A stretch of 64,000 nucleotides of DNA from Ancistrus triradiatus (taxonomy: Eukaryota; Chordata; Actinopteri; Siluriformes; Loricariidae), in contig JAJAGP010001331.1 in NCBI GenBank assembly GCA_025084515.1, positions 140,016 to 204,015 of the forward strand. The letters are read 5' to 3'. This document shows, one piece after another, positions 1-11,755 of the stretch. The number at the start of each line of letters is the position of its first letter. Position 1 is the first letter of the stretch. Position numbers and translations under genes: made by a program. Under the pieces are notes generated by a model that worked only from the letters and a program-made list of their open reading frames with translations, made no database searches and had not been told where the DNA came from.

Positions 1-350
1 CCATGACCCGCACTGTGCACTCCATGGGCTGGACCAGTTAGTGATCTTATTTGCACATGGCACTAATCAATTATTTGGAGTGAATTCGGGCAAATTTGAA
101 AACTTGCATTGGCCGTGCGCCAGAATAAAACCAAAGTGGGAATAATGGATGCGTGAATAAAACAGTCAAATTAATTCGGGCAAGCATTCATATAATGCCA
201 GCCTTGGAGCAATAGTAACACTCGTGCTTGTGTGTAATGTGTGTCTATCCACAATTGTGCAGAGGACAAAAAACGTGACTTTTCCTTAAAGTTTCCGCGT
301 TCACAATTATTATGCATAAACCGTTTACGCACAACGAAGGTCCATTTCAT
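1..350. other. AT-rich leader, possible conserved non-coding DNA
   Basis: No reading frame here looks coding. The block is AT-rich, with several ATTA/AATTA-type motifs and a low density of simple repeats compared with the rest of the window. It borders a CpG-containing, pyrimidine-rich block. This could be conserved regulatory DNA of a gene to the left, but that is only an impression from composition. Confidence 0.2.
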
Positions 351-903
351 TAGATCCTGCTAATTGTTGCAGGCACTTTTTCTCTCTAGGCCCTGCACAA
401 GTGCTGAACGTCGGGAAGAAAGCACGTGAAGATCTGCTTCTGAAACCTGACGCCTGCAAATGTGCTCCAACCCCCCTGAATCCTCCTGAATGTGTCCAAG
501 AAATGTAAAAAAAAAGGAACAGCATCTCTAAATTAAATGCACATGTTAAACCTTGGGTTATTTTGGTTTCTCCCGAACTTATTTGTCACCGTGCTTAAAC
601 ACGCACCATTCTGCCAGTGGACGGGAGTGGATTCACTTTGGGAGAGAGGGAAAAAGGACCAAGTTTGGGAGCGGTGCACAACTTGCAGCGTGCATGCCAA
701 ATGGAGGATATAGCTACACATAATTATTGGAGACAGACAAGGCACAAGTTTTTTTGAAGTGGTTGAGCTTGGTGTTTAACGCGCTCCATTCTGGCGATTT
801 GCGCAATTGTAAACTTAATTACCCGCGTCTGGCGACGTTGCAGCATGAAATGTGACACTTCGGCCGCCTCGTTTTTCAAAAACTTTTTCTCCCCACTCTC
901 TCC

Positions 904-931
904 CACACACACACACACACACACACACACA
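904..931. repeat. (CA)n microsatellite
   Basis: An uninterrupted CA dinucleotide run, about 14 units. Confidence 0.95.
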
Positions 932-1184
932 GCAAACCGGCTTAGAAGCCCAAACTTTCTCCCACTAACCTTTCTGAACGCGGCTTTCCTCCACGAAGAG
1001 ATGCCCAACTTTCCCTGCGCTTTTTTTCTTCCACTTGGCAGATGTGTTGCGCTCGAAGCTTTCCGCTTAAACTCCGGGACTTTTCTTCTTCTTGCTCTTC
1101 TTTTCTTCGCCCCGAGCAGCGCACTGAAGCTTGCAACTTTATCTACATCCCTGCCGCGACATTACAGCCCAGGAACACAAGGTT

Positions 1185-1201
1185 ACACACACACACACAC
1201 A
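1185..1201. repeat. (CA)n microsatellite, short
   Basis: A short uninterrupted CA run. Confidence 0.85.
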
Positions 1202-1324
1202 ACCAAGACGCACTCCTAAAGCTTTATGGCAACAAAGAGTGTGGTTTGGAGCGTTGTGGATACTTTATGTGGAGTGTGCAACTCCAGCTGCTCTTTCCTT
1301 CTCCTGACTCCTCCCTCGGCTCCC

Positions 1325-1326
<2 letters not shown>

Positions 1327-1358
<32 letters not shown>

Positions 1359-1371
1359 GCGAGCGCGCGCG
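1327..1371. repeat. (CA)n followed by alternating GC tract
   Basis: About 15 CA units, then CCGCGAG and an alternating GC run. Alternating purine-pyrimidine of this kind favours Z-DNA in principle. Confidence 0.9.
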
Positions 1372-1450
1372 TGCCCTACCTCCCTCTTCTTCGCTGCTAC
1401 CCCACTCTCTCCCTCCTGCCCTTCCCCAACTTGAGCCAGGCTCCTTCCCT

Positions 1451-2039
1451 CAAATCAAACCTTTTATGCACAGAAAGACTGCACGACTTTAACGTTTTAC
1501 TTATTCTGCACCACAGTACGGGCTCCACTGGCTTATAACCCTCTCCCAAACTTCATGAACATCTCCAACAATACTACCAAGTGTCAGTATTACTTAGCAC
1601 AGCGCTTCAGTGATGATTCATGCACACACAAATCCCAAGTAAACGCATGATTACGCTAAGCACAAGGAATCTTTATTACAGCGTTATAACCGTGTTATAA
1701 CTTGTAACATGGGATAATAGTAAAGACAAACATAAAGGCAGAGCACTGTGCACTGATTTGTGCTCTTTAAGAGTCAAAAATGCAGCTAGGGTTTTATCAG
1801 TGCTAGTGAATGGTCAAGACCTCTAGGGCCAAGTCCGATTCAAGACTAGGACACGTCCAGCCAGAGTCAAGGCCAAGACCAGCAGCGGCTAAGACTGAGG
1901 CGAGACTGAGACCAGTTTAAGATTTTTTTCATCATACAAGAAAAAATAATCATTTTAAAGAAAATAAAATATTATAAAGATAATAGTATTTAAAAGATAT
2001 AATATTCAAATTCATCATATATAAATAGTATCTAGCCTA
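1451..2039. other. Intergenic, no gene seen
   Basis: AT-rich intergenic DNA. Around 1800-1920 there is a degenerate run of short CAAGAC/GAGACTGAG-like motifs, which also occurs beside the related repeat at 13.35-13.46 kb. Confidence 0.5.
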
Positions 2040-2440
2040 AACTTATGAATTATTATTCTTGATGATTCCTTTTCCCTTCTTCTCTCAAACATAATCAGAG
2101 GTCACTACATAAAGTCAACTGATTATAGCAACAACTTCCATTCTATCCATTTATAATATTAAATGTGAAAATGTAATAATAATTCCAGATTTTGCAGACG
2201 TGATAAATTAAACTAAGTGGGTGAAAATGCACACTTGCAATCTTAACATCTGACTATTCAAGATAAACCATGTTCATTGATTGGATACTGAACGAAAAAG
2301 AGGCAATCTGAGTGCAGATTTTATTTAGGCATGCAGAGAAAGGACTAAATTATTCTGTTTGAATGGACTGTTGATATTCAAAAACGATAAAACAAAAAGC
2401 ATCCCTATAGCAAGCATTAACAAACTAGTTTATTACATCT
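2040..2440. repeat. Dispersed repeat, copy 1 of an unnamed family
   Basis: Shares ordered blocks with 13060-13370: a TTGATTGGATACTGAAC-like block, CAATCTGAGTGCAG, AGGCATGCAGA and ATTATTCTGTTTGAATG, in the same order and with similar spacing. The two copies are diverged, and the terminal structure is not obvious. Confidence 0.6.
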
Positions 2441-2689
2441 GTTCTTCTAAGTGCCATCAAAGTTTGGTCAGAGACATTTATTAAACAATGTAATGCAAAT
2501 AATAAGCTTTACTGTCAACATTGAAATTGTTTGGGTAATTCTACTCATTTTAATAACTATTTTTAATTTAAAAAAAAATTGTATACAGTATTGTTCAGAA
2601 TCTAACCATTTGGTATATATACCATTGTTTTATCAATGGTATAATCATTAAAATATTTAAATGTTTGATTTAAAATTCAAACTAACATA
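2441..2689. other. AT-rich intergenic DNA
   Basis: Nothing recognised. Confidence 0.4.
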
Positions 2690-2900
2690 TCTGGGTCTTC
2701 AAAATCTGGCTTGCATGCTCTCCCAGTGTCTGTGTGAGATTTCCTAGGGTACCCTGGTGATCCACAATGATCTATTTGGTCATCTCTAAAGTGTCCCACT
2801 GTGTGTGCCTTGCACACTGGGCTGCCCATTAGGACACCGCTCCTGATGACCCTGAAGTGGATTAAGTAGGTATGAAAATGAATGAATAAATGAATAATCA
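2690..2900 (+). repeat. Fish SINE/LINE-tail type retroposon fragment
   Basis: Shows the order seen in common fish short retroposons: a TGCATGCTCTCCC block, a region resembling TTTCCTCC...GGT, a CATCTCTAAA.TGTCC block, and a 3' tail of ATGAATGAATAAATGAAT. The sequence is diverged and has no coding capacity. Confidence 0.6.
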
Positions 2901-2954
2901 GCATCCCAATTCAAGTGAAATCTTGTTTCTCACAGAGAGTCCTTTAGGTGCTTT

Positions 2955-3505
2955 TTTTTTTTTTGGCAAAAAAACACCAGATTGGTGGAGTGCTGCAGTG
3001 ATGGTTGACCTTCTGGAAGTTTCCCTGATTACTTAGTTTGATATAGCAGCCAGCTCTAAGAAGAGTCCTGGTTCAGTGTAACAGAGTTTTTTGTAGCCTT
3101 TTCCAGATCTGTGCCTCCACACAATCCTGTTTCTGAGCTCTACAGGCAGTTCTTTCCTCCACATGGCTTGGCTTTTGCTCTGATCTACATTGTTAGCTGT
3201 GAAACCTTATATAGATGTGTGTGTGTCTTTCCAAGTCCTGTCCAATCCACTGAATTTACTTCGGGTGGACTGCAATCAAGGTGTAGAAACATCTCAAAGA
3301 TGATCTCAACAACATCTCAAAGGAGGCCCCCGAGCTAAATTTCAACAAATGGTCTGAATACTTATGTCCATGTGAAATTGTAGTTTTTCCCTTTTTAATA
3401 AATTTGCAACAATTTCTGAAATTCGGTTTCCACTTTCTCCTTATGGGGTATTGGGTGCATATTGATGGGGGGAAACTTGAAAGTCTGAAGATTTTCCGAC
3501 TGCAG
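2955..3505 (-). mobile_element. Degenerate Tc1-like transposon (lineage E)
   Basis: On the minus strand this holds the 5' part of a Tc1-like element. The block at 2980-3030 reads as the reverse of transposase DNA encoding the paired-domain region. The segment 3100-3490 matches the usual terminal half: CAGATCTGTGCCTC, GGCTTGG(C)TTTTGCTCTGA, TTATATAGA, AATAAATTTGCAA and TTATGGGGTATTG. Frames are broken and one terminus is missing. A plus-strand relative lies at 43140-43900. Confidence 0.65.
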
Positions 3506-5127
3506 TGTATATAGCCACTTCTTTGTAGTGTGGGCAGGAGCATTGTCCCGAGTAAGAACGATGTCTGGTCCTTTCTAAAAAACAACTATGGAATTATGGG
3601 AAACCTTTCTGCGCTATGTATACTGTACTCCGAAGTATTAGTTGACTCTTCACAGTGAAGCAGGCCACCAGTACCAGCAGCTTCCACACAGTGACAGCTC
3701 ATCCTCCATGCTTAACCTTTTAGCAATGCAGTACCTTCTCATCAGATCTTCACATCTCTCTGGTTCATCCCCATGCAGCTCAAATCATGACTCCTCACTC
3801 TACAGAACTCCTATGAACCACTCTGAACCCAACTTTACATATTGTGCCAAAGACTTCATGCTGTGTTTGATTTTTTTTTCTCAGGAACCAATGGTACAAA
3901 ATATCTGCTAGACACAAAACCTGCATTAGACAATCTGGTAGTAGTTTTTGTTGAAATAGTCTCATTTTCCATGGGAGTTTAGGGTGGGAGTATACAGACT
4001 GCATTACTGCAGAGAAGCAAAAATATATAATTACGTTTTAAGGCGATCTAAGTGATGCTATTTCTGAATTTTACAATGATAACTCATGTAACCTCACAAA
4101 CTCTTACATATCTGCATGAGTGAAAGACTGAAGCTGTAAACCCTTGGAATTCAGACTATAATTTCTCTAGGACATATATTAAAGGGGCATAATGGTCTGC
4201 TCACATGCCACAGACCCAGTCCCTCATGACCTGAAGAACTTTGAAACCTGGAAGCCCCCCGGCAGGACTGAAATTCAGACACAGACAGACAAAACACAGA
4301 CAGAAGCGGATCTTTAACCTGGCGGAACAGGGTAGCCTTGCCCTTAGGTGAGAGGATGCACAACTCAAACCTCTCCTTGCTGCTATACAGACCAGTGTGT
4401 CTCAGCAGCAGAGTGCTGGTTTGTCAAACTGGGTCTTATTCTGCCTCTGGCTAGGCAAGAGTCTGATTTTCCACCTCGACTGGGGGTTTTCTGCTAATCA
4501 GAATTCCTCGGGTCACAAGGGGCTGGGTCTGCATCATGCAAGCAGACCAGAGGTGCCCCGATGGTGACATTAATATAAGTCCTAGACAAAATACACGTTG
4601 GAGCTAATCTTAACTCTTAAGCGTTTTTAAGCTTATGCGAACAGACCCGAGAACGTACATATGATGGCACATTTTGTGACACGGAACTGGTGTAGGAAAG
4701 CCATCCACTCAATGGGACCTTAAAGGTAAAATTGAGAGCTTGGTACCCATTAGGAAACTAGGCAGTTAAGAAATACCTTTTGGAGAATCAAGCAACAAAT
4801 TTGATATCCAAGTCCAGAGCAAAACCAGCTATTCTCATAAATGTACTTAAATGCACACTTGACTGGGGACGAGATATAAACTCAACAATTTAGCAATAAT
4901 TACCTCAGGTCTGTCAGTGTGAAAGAGGGCTCGAACTTGGCACTTTGTGGTGCTTTATATGGCTGGTCCACATGAAAAAGGCAAAGCCTTCAGGATTTAA
5001 ACTTGTTCCTTTATTGTGAAAGAATTTTATACTTTCCTGAGCCAGAGATCAATTATGAATATCACAGTGGTTTGAAACAGCCATTCAGCAGTGCAGATCC
5101 ACGAACAGAGGCAGGAGATAAAGTATG
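3506..5127. other. Intergenic, no gene seen
   Basis: A stretch at about 3520-3960 may be another worn DNA-transposon fragment (the translated blocks look transposase-like but are too broken to place). The remainder is ordinary AT-rich spacer. Confidence 0.35.
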
Positions 5128-5310
5128 GACTGTGGTAGCCTAGCGGTTAAGGTACTGGACTCGGGACCAGAAGGTATAGGGTTCAAATCCCACCTCTGCC
5201 AAGCTGCCACTGTTGGGTCCTTGAGCCTTAACCCAAAATTGCTTGGACTGTAAGATTGTATCAAGTGTAAGTCGCTCTGGATACGGGCGTCTGTTAAAGG
5301 CTGTAAATGT
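5128..5310 (+). repeat. tRNA-derived SINE, near full length
   Basis: The head has polymerase III internal promoter signals: an A-box-like GGTAGCCTAGCGG and a good B box, GGGTTCAAATCC. Next come the GCTGCCACTGTTGGGTCC block, the CTTGGACTGTAAGA block and the tail CGCTCTGGATACGGGCGTCTG. The same SINE recurs at 9330-9475, 24587-24790, 33532-33562, 59365-59505 and 63690-63892. Confidence 0.9.
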
Positions 5311-6546
5311 CTGTGTGTGTTATAACTTGGTAGATGTCTTTAGAGACTCGTGTAAGCTACTATATGTACTAAGAGCTGGCATATGAACCAGAGTCTCTCA
5401 GCGGGAGAGAAGCCTTGTCACTAGTTTCCATGGCTTCCAGGGTGTTGGCCTGGTGAGAAATCTACCCTGGTTCTGTCTGGGTCCTAAGATGGTCCCAAGT
5501 TGAGCTCTGTCTCTTCCTGAGCTTCTGCTTCTGAGTCTCAGAGTTCCTTGGATCACAGAGGTGGGTCTGACCCTCGCTGTCACAGACATAACTTTTCTCA
5601 CAACATCATTTTCATGAAATCCAATAAAATCATTCTTACTCAGCACAAATCTTAAAAGTCTTGTGTGAAGTATACTACACGCTGATATACCTCGATATGA
5701 ATATGGCATGAATATAATCCACCTCACTGAGAAGATAATGAAGAAATACAGACATATAGTCTTTTTCCCTTAGACTATATGAGTCAGAGAAGAGTAGAGA
5801 GGTTAAGTAGGAGGAGGAGTGAGGTGGATTGAAGAGTGGTAGCTCCCGAAAGTATTCCATCAAAGAGTAGCGGGATACCAGGGACTGAGCTTTAGCCTGG
5901 AGGCAAGTAACCACTGGTCTCCCAAGTACATATTCCAAAGTCGGCTTGGATAGGCAAAAGCACAGATCAAAAGCAGCTACAGTGCCAAAGCGGTTCTGGA
6001 GGAGAATGAAAGGGACGCGGGAGCCCCTGATATCACCCCAATTAAAGAACCCTTGCCCTTTTCAAGACATCCTAACATACAGCACAAATTTGTGAACCCT
6101 TTAGATTGTTCTACATTCCTGCATAAATATCAGACTTAAAACATCATCAGATTAAAACAAAAGTACAAAAGGTAGTTAAACAGAACCCAGTTAAACAAAG
6201 TGGCAAAACTATGTGAACTTCTCAGCATCTGGTGTGACCACCTAGGAGAAATTTTAGCCTACTCCTCTGTACAGAAGAGGTTCAGCTCTGGGAGGTCGAT
6301 TTACGTTTCCTCAAATGTTCTGCTTGCTGCAGGTCCTTCTGCAACATTTCTATTGGATTAAGGTCAGTGCTTTGACTTAGCGTTGCTTAGTCTGTAGCTT
6401 GGGAAACAGGTGCCTTAAGCTAGGTTCATATTTGACGCATCGGAATGGGTGCAAGAGTGCGTCCGACCAGTGTGACCCAATGCTGGTCACACACCTCTGA
6501 ATTTTTGTAACTACACACTGGTGCCCTGAGTTCACCAGTAGAAGAA
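5311..6546. other. Intergenic, possible transposon relic
   Basis: No gene found. The part at 6070-6370 (TTTGTGAACCCTTTAGA onward) resembles the terminal region of a fish Tc1-type element, but I could not find its partner terminus. The rest is unassigned. Confidence 0.35.
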
Positions 6547-6870
6547 GTGTTCTGCTTTTACTTTTCATTTTCAATCCATTACTCGCTAAATTACCTGAGA
6601 TTCAACACTTTATTATAAAATTAGTTTTGAGTTAATGATTCTGGCCAAATGTAGGTTAATGTAAGTGTTGCAGTGTAATACGCTGAACATATCCCCCTCA
6701 TAAATCAGGGAGCTCCTGTACAATACAACTCCATTAATGCATATAATGCTTTATACAGTGAGGATGTTCTGGGGGTCTGGAACAGATTCATTCAGGTTAT
6801 GGTTAAAATTTGATCAATACTTGACAAGGCTTCTGGAACGAATTAATGACAAGAGCTGAGGAACCGCTGT
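6547..6870 (+). mobile_element. Tigger/pogo-like short element, 3' half
   Basis: Matches, in order, the element at 10570-11105: TTTTCA(A/C)TTTCAATCCATT, AATTA..TGAGATT, AGGTTAATGTAA, CATATCCCC, TAAATCAGGGAGC.CCTGTACAAT. It ends at a CGCTGTA terminus like the CCACTGT end of 27370-27896. The 5' half is missing. Confidence 0.6.
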
Positions 6871-8500
6871 ATGTGACTTCACGACCTTGTCTAAGGGCCC
6901 AGCAGTGGTAGCCTGTCAAGTTTTGAATTCTCAACCTTTTGATTAGCAATCCTGAAGTTTAATCACAGAACCACATGTAGATAAACCCCAGCACTGTAAT
7001 CAAAGAAGCTCTGTTTTCTTTTCTTGTGTACACTGGAGATTATGACCTGGTAACCAGACTTGAGGTTATACCTCTTTAAGTGTTTAATCTGCAAACAGGC
7101 CACAAAAGAGAGATTAATACTGCTAATCCACTGAGCACAAGGATGAAGTGGAGAAGGCACTTATGCTCCAATAGCTGACAAAATGCTCGCACCAGATTGA
7201 TCTGCATGCCCTCAATCCTTGAAGAAAACTGTAAAAGAGCAAAAAAGGGAGAGCATGATAGTGATATCATCTCTCCAACACTTCCTCTCTCTCTGTTGGG
7301 GGTATATCTAGTGTCTCTGAGTGTGCCATTAGCGTGTCAGGCAGATAACGAGCGCTGCCTCTGCCTTTAAAATCAGAAAAGGATATTTTCTGGGTTATTT
7401 TCAAACCATCAGAAATACTAAATGGCAAACTGTAGTCACTTCAGCTGCTTAAGCAGTTTTCTGTTTGATTGAGCCTGCAGGGGGAATACTGCACTACATC
7501 AGAAATGGCTATATAATGAAAACTCCGGCACTTCTCTTATTGATGGGGATTAGGAAAGCGTAATGAGGAGGAGGGGTCACCCAGCCTTGTGTGGCATGAA
7601 TATGATTATCTAATGGATGGCCAAAAAGCGTGGTAAATCCTCTAAAGCACAAGGCCTTTCTTGGCGCTATCTTTGCCTCGGGCTGAACTCTTCTTTTTTT
7701 TTTTTTAATTCATCTGTTTTATGTCATTCTGTTTTCTTGCCTTTAGTTATCCTCACTTTCTCACTTATCTTCATGCTCCTTGCTTTCTCTACCATTTTGC
7801 AGACTACCAAGTGTCCATCTGTATAGAAGCATTCTTTAATCCCTCTGTTTTCCTTGATTACTTCACTCTTTCTCCACAAGGCAAAAAAACCCACTATTGG
7901 TAGATTTGAATTTTTCTAAATTTCATGCATGGACATACACTACTGTGGCTGTTTGAATTTTGTCACTTTCCTCCAACCAAAACGAAGTTTAAGACCCAGT
8001 GACAATGTCCATGTATATTCGACATTAAGTCATGCAGAGCAGAAGAAAAAGTAAGTAGTATAACCTGAGTCCTACGAGAAATGTGTATAATTGCTAAGGA
8101 AAGAAAGAAAGTAGTGAAAGTAGTCTGCTTAGTGGAATTGATGTGATCTTAAAGTTTACATCTGACTGCCAGCTACAGGCCAGTAATAGCACTCCAATTT
8201 TTAACTTCCACAGCCTTTAACCTTGAACTTGCAAATAGCTGTGCAAGGGTCTTAAATCAAGTGGCCCAACTATGGGGGCTTTTCGTGGACAATGTAGTTC
8301 TAATATTTCCATGGAGTCATAATTTCTTCCTTCCTGTTCCACAGATGAACAGGACATAAATTTAAGAATAGCGTTCAAAAATAGTGCGATTCTGGCAATT
8401 GTAACACTTGAACCTTCGGAACACCGGCCGGTACCAAATCACTCTCATCAACCCTCAAATACCACAATCATTTCAGTCCCAGATTTTGAAGGTTACAGGG
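6871..8500. other. Intergenic, no gene seen
   Basis: No coding frame with family resemblance. Contains short homopolymer runs only. Confidence 0.45.
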
Positions 8501-8502
8501 TA

Positions 8503-9056
8503 CAGGGTTAGACAGTGAAACTTGAAACACCTGTAATTGTAGACACAATATTTATTCAGTATGGGTGTAGGGCCTCTTTTTGGCCAGTACAGCGTCGTTT
8601 CGTCTTGAATGACCATTTACAAGTCCTGCACAAGTGTTCAGGGATTTTAAGCCATTCTTCTTGCAGGATAGCGCCAGGTCACTACGTGTGCTGGTGGAGG
8701 AAAACGTTTTTCCTGACTCGCTTCTCCAAAACACCCCAAAGGGGCTTCAATAATATTACTATTTACTAATAACTGGTGACTGGTGCAGGCCATTGGAGAT
8801 GTTCAACTCACTTCTGTTACATCAGAACATCTGAACTCTGGTATGTCACCCATAATGTTGGGTGCAGTGCAATATTTTGAGGCAAAACCGTGGCCTCTTA
8901 CCCTGCTAATTGAACCTTACACCCTATGCTCTTAACTGTGTGCAGTGGTGCAATTAATTAAAAAAGATGATTGGCCACCAGGACTGGTCCAAATTTAGCC
9001 CTGAAACCTCCCACACTAAATGACAGGTGTGTTTAGTTTTCATTGTCTAGCACCTG
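8503..9056 (-). mobile_element. Non-autonomous Tc1-like MITE (lineage C), copy 1
   Basis: Flanked by TA at both ends, with termini ACAGGGTTAGACA.TGAAA and the inverse CATTGTCTAGCACCTGT. The interior is the two ends of a reverse-oriented Tc1-like element joined by a large deletion: the left part runs to about 8825, then the CATCTGAACTCTGGTATG block of the other end follows. There is no transposase frame. The copy at 44650-45204 has the same junction. Confidence 0.75.
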
Positions 9057-9329
9057 TATGGGTCAAAAGCCCATTCCCATCAAACCTATTTGCTTAACAG
9101 CCGAGGTCTTAAGAATTCTAATATTAAATAAACAATTTGGGTCACTTTCAAGAAACCAAACCAAAATCAAAGTCTAATGCACCAGTGGAAGTCTCATTTC
9201 ATGTATAATGCTGATTATTAAGTAAGTTAAAGTTGACGGTTGATGTTTTTTTTTTACCTTTGTAGAAATACAGGCCAACTAACTTGTACTGTAGGTTTGA
9301 TAAGATCTGTGTGGTAATTTGTTTTCGGT
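9057..9329. other. Intergenic
   Basis: Around 9085-9115 a short GAGGTCTTAAGAATT-type block recalls the terminus of the element at 31464-31862; otherwise nothing recognised. Confidence 0.35.
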
Positions 9330-9475
9330 TCTTGGTAGGCCAGTTCTTTAGGGTTCAGTTCTTCAAATCCCAACTTTGCAAGCAAATACTGATGAGCTCT
9401 TGTGCAAGGCCCCTTAATCTTCAACTACTCAGCTTAAGTTGGAAGTCACTCTGGATAAGGATATCGGCTAAATGT
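9330..9475 (+). repeat. tRNA-derived SINE, truncated and diverged
   Basis: Retains a B-box-like GTTCTTCAAATCCCA, the GCAAGGCCCCTTAA block and the tail CACTCTGGATAAGGAT.TCGGCTAAATG. The head is degraded. Confidence 0.7.
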
Positions 9476-10569
9476 GTCATATCATTTATTATAAGTCAGG
9501 GGTTGCTAGCTAATGTAAACCAGGGTAGTCACTTTGAAAGTGTGATGAGCTACGTAGCCACTCGAAGCTAAATGATACAGGTGCATACAATGTCAACAAC
9601 AGTTTCTTATACATTTTTAAAAATTAACTACATTTCTCTAAGGGCAAGAGGCACCCTCTTTTGAAAAAAATGCACACACGTGTTTGTTGGTTCTATTTTG
9701 TTTACAGAGATGAGCTTAAAACACTCATTCATTCAGCGTATCCTGGAGGGTAAGGCAGGCTGCAGCAACCCAGCTGAGCAGGTGTATAGGGAAGCCTTCA
9801 AGTGTAGTCACAGCACAAAGTATGAAGAATAAAGCTAATTTCTGCTGCATCTTGTAGACCTTGCATTTTTTACTATAAGAGCTGACTGGTACAGAGATAT
9901 AAAGGCACAAAATTCTCAGTGGAAGTGGGGACATTACCAAATTACCAACTAGAACCCAAAGTAAATGGAGTACAGTACTGGGCATTCATGTCATAACGTT
10001 ATTATGCACTACAATGTCCCTTGGAAATTGAATTGAATTTTTGGGAGATCAGTGATTTTTTTTCTGCGATGTCCTACCATTAACTTGGGGGACTGTGCTG
10101 ATTTCTTGCCGATTGAACGAGAAGGTCCATTCATCAAATCCCAGAAGGTTCTGACTGGGAAAAAGGATTTTTTCCCCAACCCCTGCACTGTACAGCCTAT
10201 ATGCAGATATTCAATAGGACATCAATAATGTTATCCATTATAGCAGGGAGCAACATTACATCTGAAAATATCTAGGACTTGGGAAGTTAGTATCTATTTA
10301 ATGGATTTTTGTAAGCAGTCTGCAGGTGATGGAGGACAGTGGCAGAAAGGCTTCAGTCCTGCTTGAGCTTTAACCATTTCCAAGGTTCAACTACTCTGGG
10401 AAGTTTGTGTGTGTACATTTATGTAGTGTTTAAAAATGGTCATCAACTACATCTGCCAATGAGTAAAATAAACTCTTGTAGGCTCCTCTTCAATTCTTTT
10501 TCACATTAAAGCTTATAAGGCATATAATACTGGTTAGTCAACCCTCAGTAAAAAAGAATTTGTTAAATA
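9476..10569. other. Intergenic, no gene seen
   Basis: No recognisable gene. The part at about 9710-9990 contains ATTCATTCAGCG...AGGCAGGC, which may be a worn retroposon tail. Confidence 0.4.
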
Positions 10570-11105
10570 CAGTGGTACCTCGGTTCTTGACCAGTCTCGA
10601 TTCAGTACACAGTGATTCAGGTTCACAATAGCCATTGCTCATCTTCATGGGTCCTAAAAAGGTTCGTTTATAAGAGCCAACTGAAAGGAAATCATGCACT
10701 GAATCCTCCAGAACACAGGCTGCAGCTAGCTTAGCAGCAATGCTATCACCAATAAAGTAAGTGTTTTGCTTTGACTTTTCACTTTCAATCCATTTCTCAC
10801 TAATTTACACAAGATTTTTCAACACTTTTTTTTTATAAAATAAGCTTTGTGTTAAGGATTTTGGCCAGCTGTAGGTTAATGTAATTGTTTTAAACATTTT
10901 CTTGCTTATCATTACTTATCATAGTCTCCACCATAATACAGTACAAACCGCTCCACCAAGCACTCGTTAAACTACTCAGGTCATAATACATGTAACTTAT
11001 GATGGATTCGTCGGAACATATCCCCATCGTAAATCAGGGAGCACCTGTACAATACTCCATTAATGACTCCAAAAAACTCCATGAATGCATATAATACTTT
11101 ATACA
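10570..11105 (+). mobile_element. Tigger/pogo-like short element
   Basis: Begins with CAGTGGTACCTCGG directly after a TA dinucleotide, as expected of mariner-superfamily TA targets. It shares the whole internal order (GGGTCCTAAAAAGGTT, TTATAAGAGCCAAC, CCAGAACACAGGCTGCAG) with 27370-27896. No transposase frame is present. The right terminus is not sharp. Confidence 0.65.
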
Positions 11106-11269
11106 GTGCGGATTTAAAGTGCTATATAAAGAAATCTAACTGTCAACCACATGACAGTGTAAATATACATGAATACCATTTCATAGTGATAAACAAGACA
11201 AGGGTAGTATAATAAAGTACAATGATGAAGAATTATCCTAAAAGTATAATCATCACCCATGTAAACTGA

Positions 11270-11755
11270 CCTGAAATACTGAAATACTCACACCAGCCCG
11301 TCTAGCACCAACAATCATGCCATGTTCAGCATCACTTAAATCACCTTTCTTCCCCCTTCTGATGCTCAGTTTGAACTTCTGCAGGTCGTCCCATGTCTGC
11401 ATGCCTAAATGCGCCGAGTTGCTGCAATGTGATTGGCTGATTAGATCTTTGAGTAACACTTTACATGAAACAGGCTTAATTCAGGAGAGAGTAATCATAA
11501 TCCACACAGGTAATACATCATTAGTCATCATCAATATGCATAAAGTCTGCATGTCTCATTCATGTGTTAATGCAGAAGACATATTAATATAATAGTTGTA
11601 ATTAAGGGTAGAACGTGAACGTTAAGCTTTACTAGAGCGTTACGTCATGAGTTCATGATGGTTGTGGCCCTCAAAGTAAAGGGTTATCGATATTTGTGTT
11701 AACATGCAGTTGACCCGATGTATCTAATAAAGTGGCCTGTGAGTGCAACATTTTC
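11270..11755 (-). mobile_element. Terminal fragment of a Tc1-like transposon (lineage D), split by a MITE
   Basis: Matches the end region of the Tc1 lineage seen at 23510-25555: CCAGCCCGTCTAGCACCAAC, TCACTTAAATCACCTTTCTT, GATTGGCTGATTAGAT, then (after an insertion at 11452-11688) GTTAAC...CTAATAAAGTGGCCTGTGAGTG. Only the start of the minus-strand transposase gene and one terminus remain. Confidence 0.7.
11452..11688. mobile_element. hAT-type MITE inserted in the Tc1 fragment
   Basis: Termini AGTAACACTTTACATGA and the inverse-like CTCAAAGTAAAGGGTTATC form imperfect inverted repeats. Flanking octamers GATCTTTG (11444-11451) and GATATTTG (11689-11696) differ at one base, consistent with an 8-bp hAT target duplication. 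Deleting the insert restores the Tc1 sequence order. Confidence 0.65.

Larger units (their letters stand above)
351..1450. other. Promoter-like pyrimidine-rich block with microsatellites
   Basis: Long C/T-rich stretches, scattered CpG and three CA microsatellites mark this block off from the AT-rich desert to its right. The open frames across it are low-complexity and resemble no protein family I know. It may be the 5' flank or untranslated leader of a gene lying outside the window; no TATA box, splice site or start codon could be fixed. Confidence 0.25.

Noticed and set aside
845..1434. Open frames of 124 and 130 codons near the left edge
   Set aside because: Low-complexity, driven by CA repeats (Thr-His runs) and pyrimidine tracts; no family resemblance.
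5128..5310. Possible functional tRNA gene
   Set aside because: The A and B boxes are there, but the sequence after the head has the body and tail of a SINE seen in at least five other places, and I could not make a full cloverleaf.
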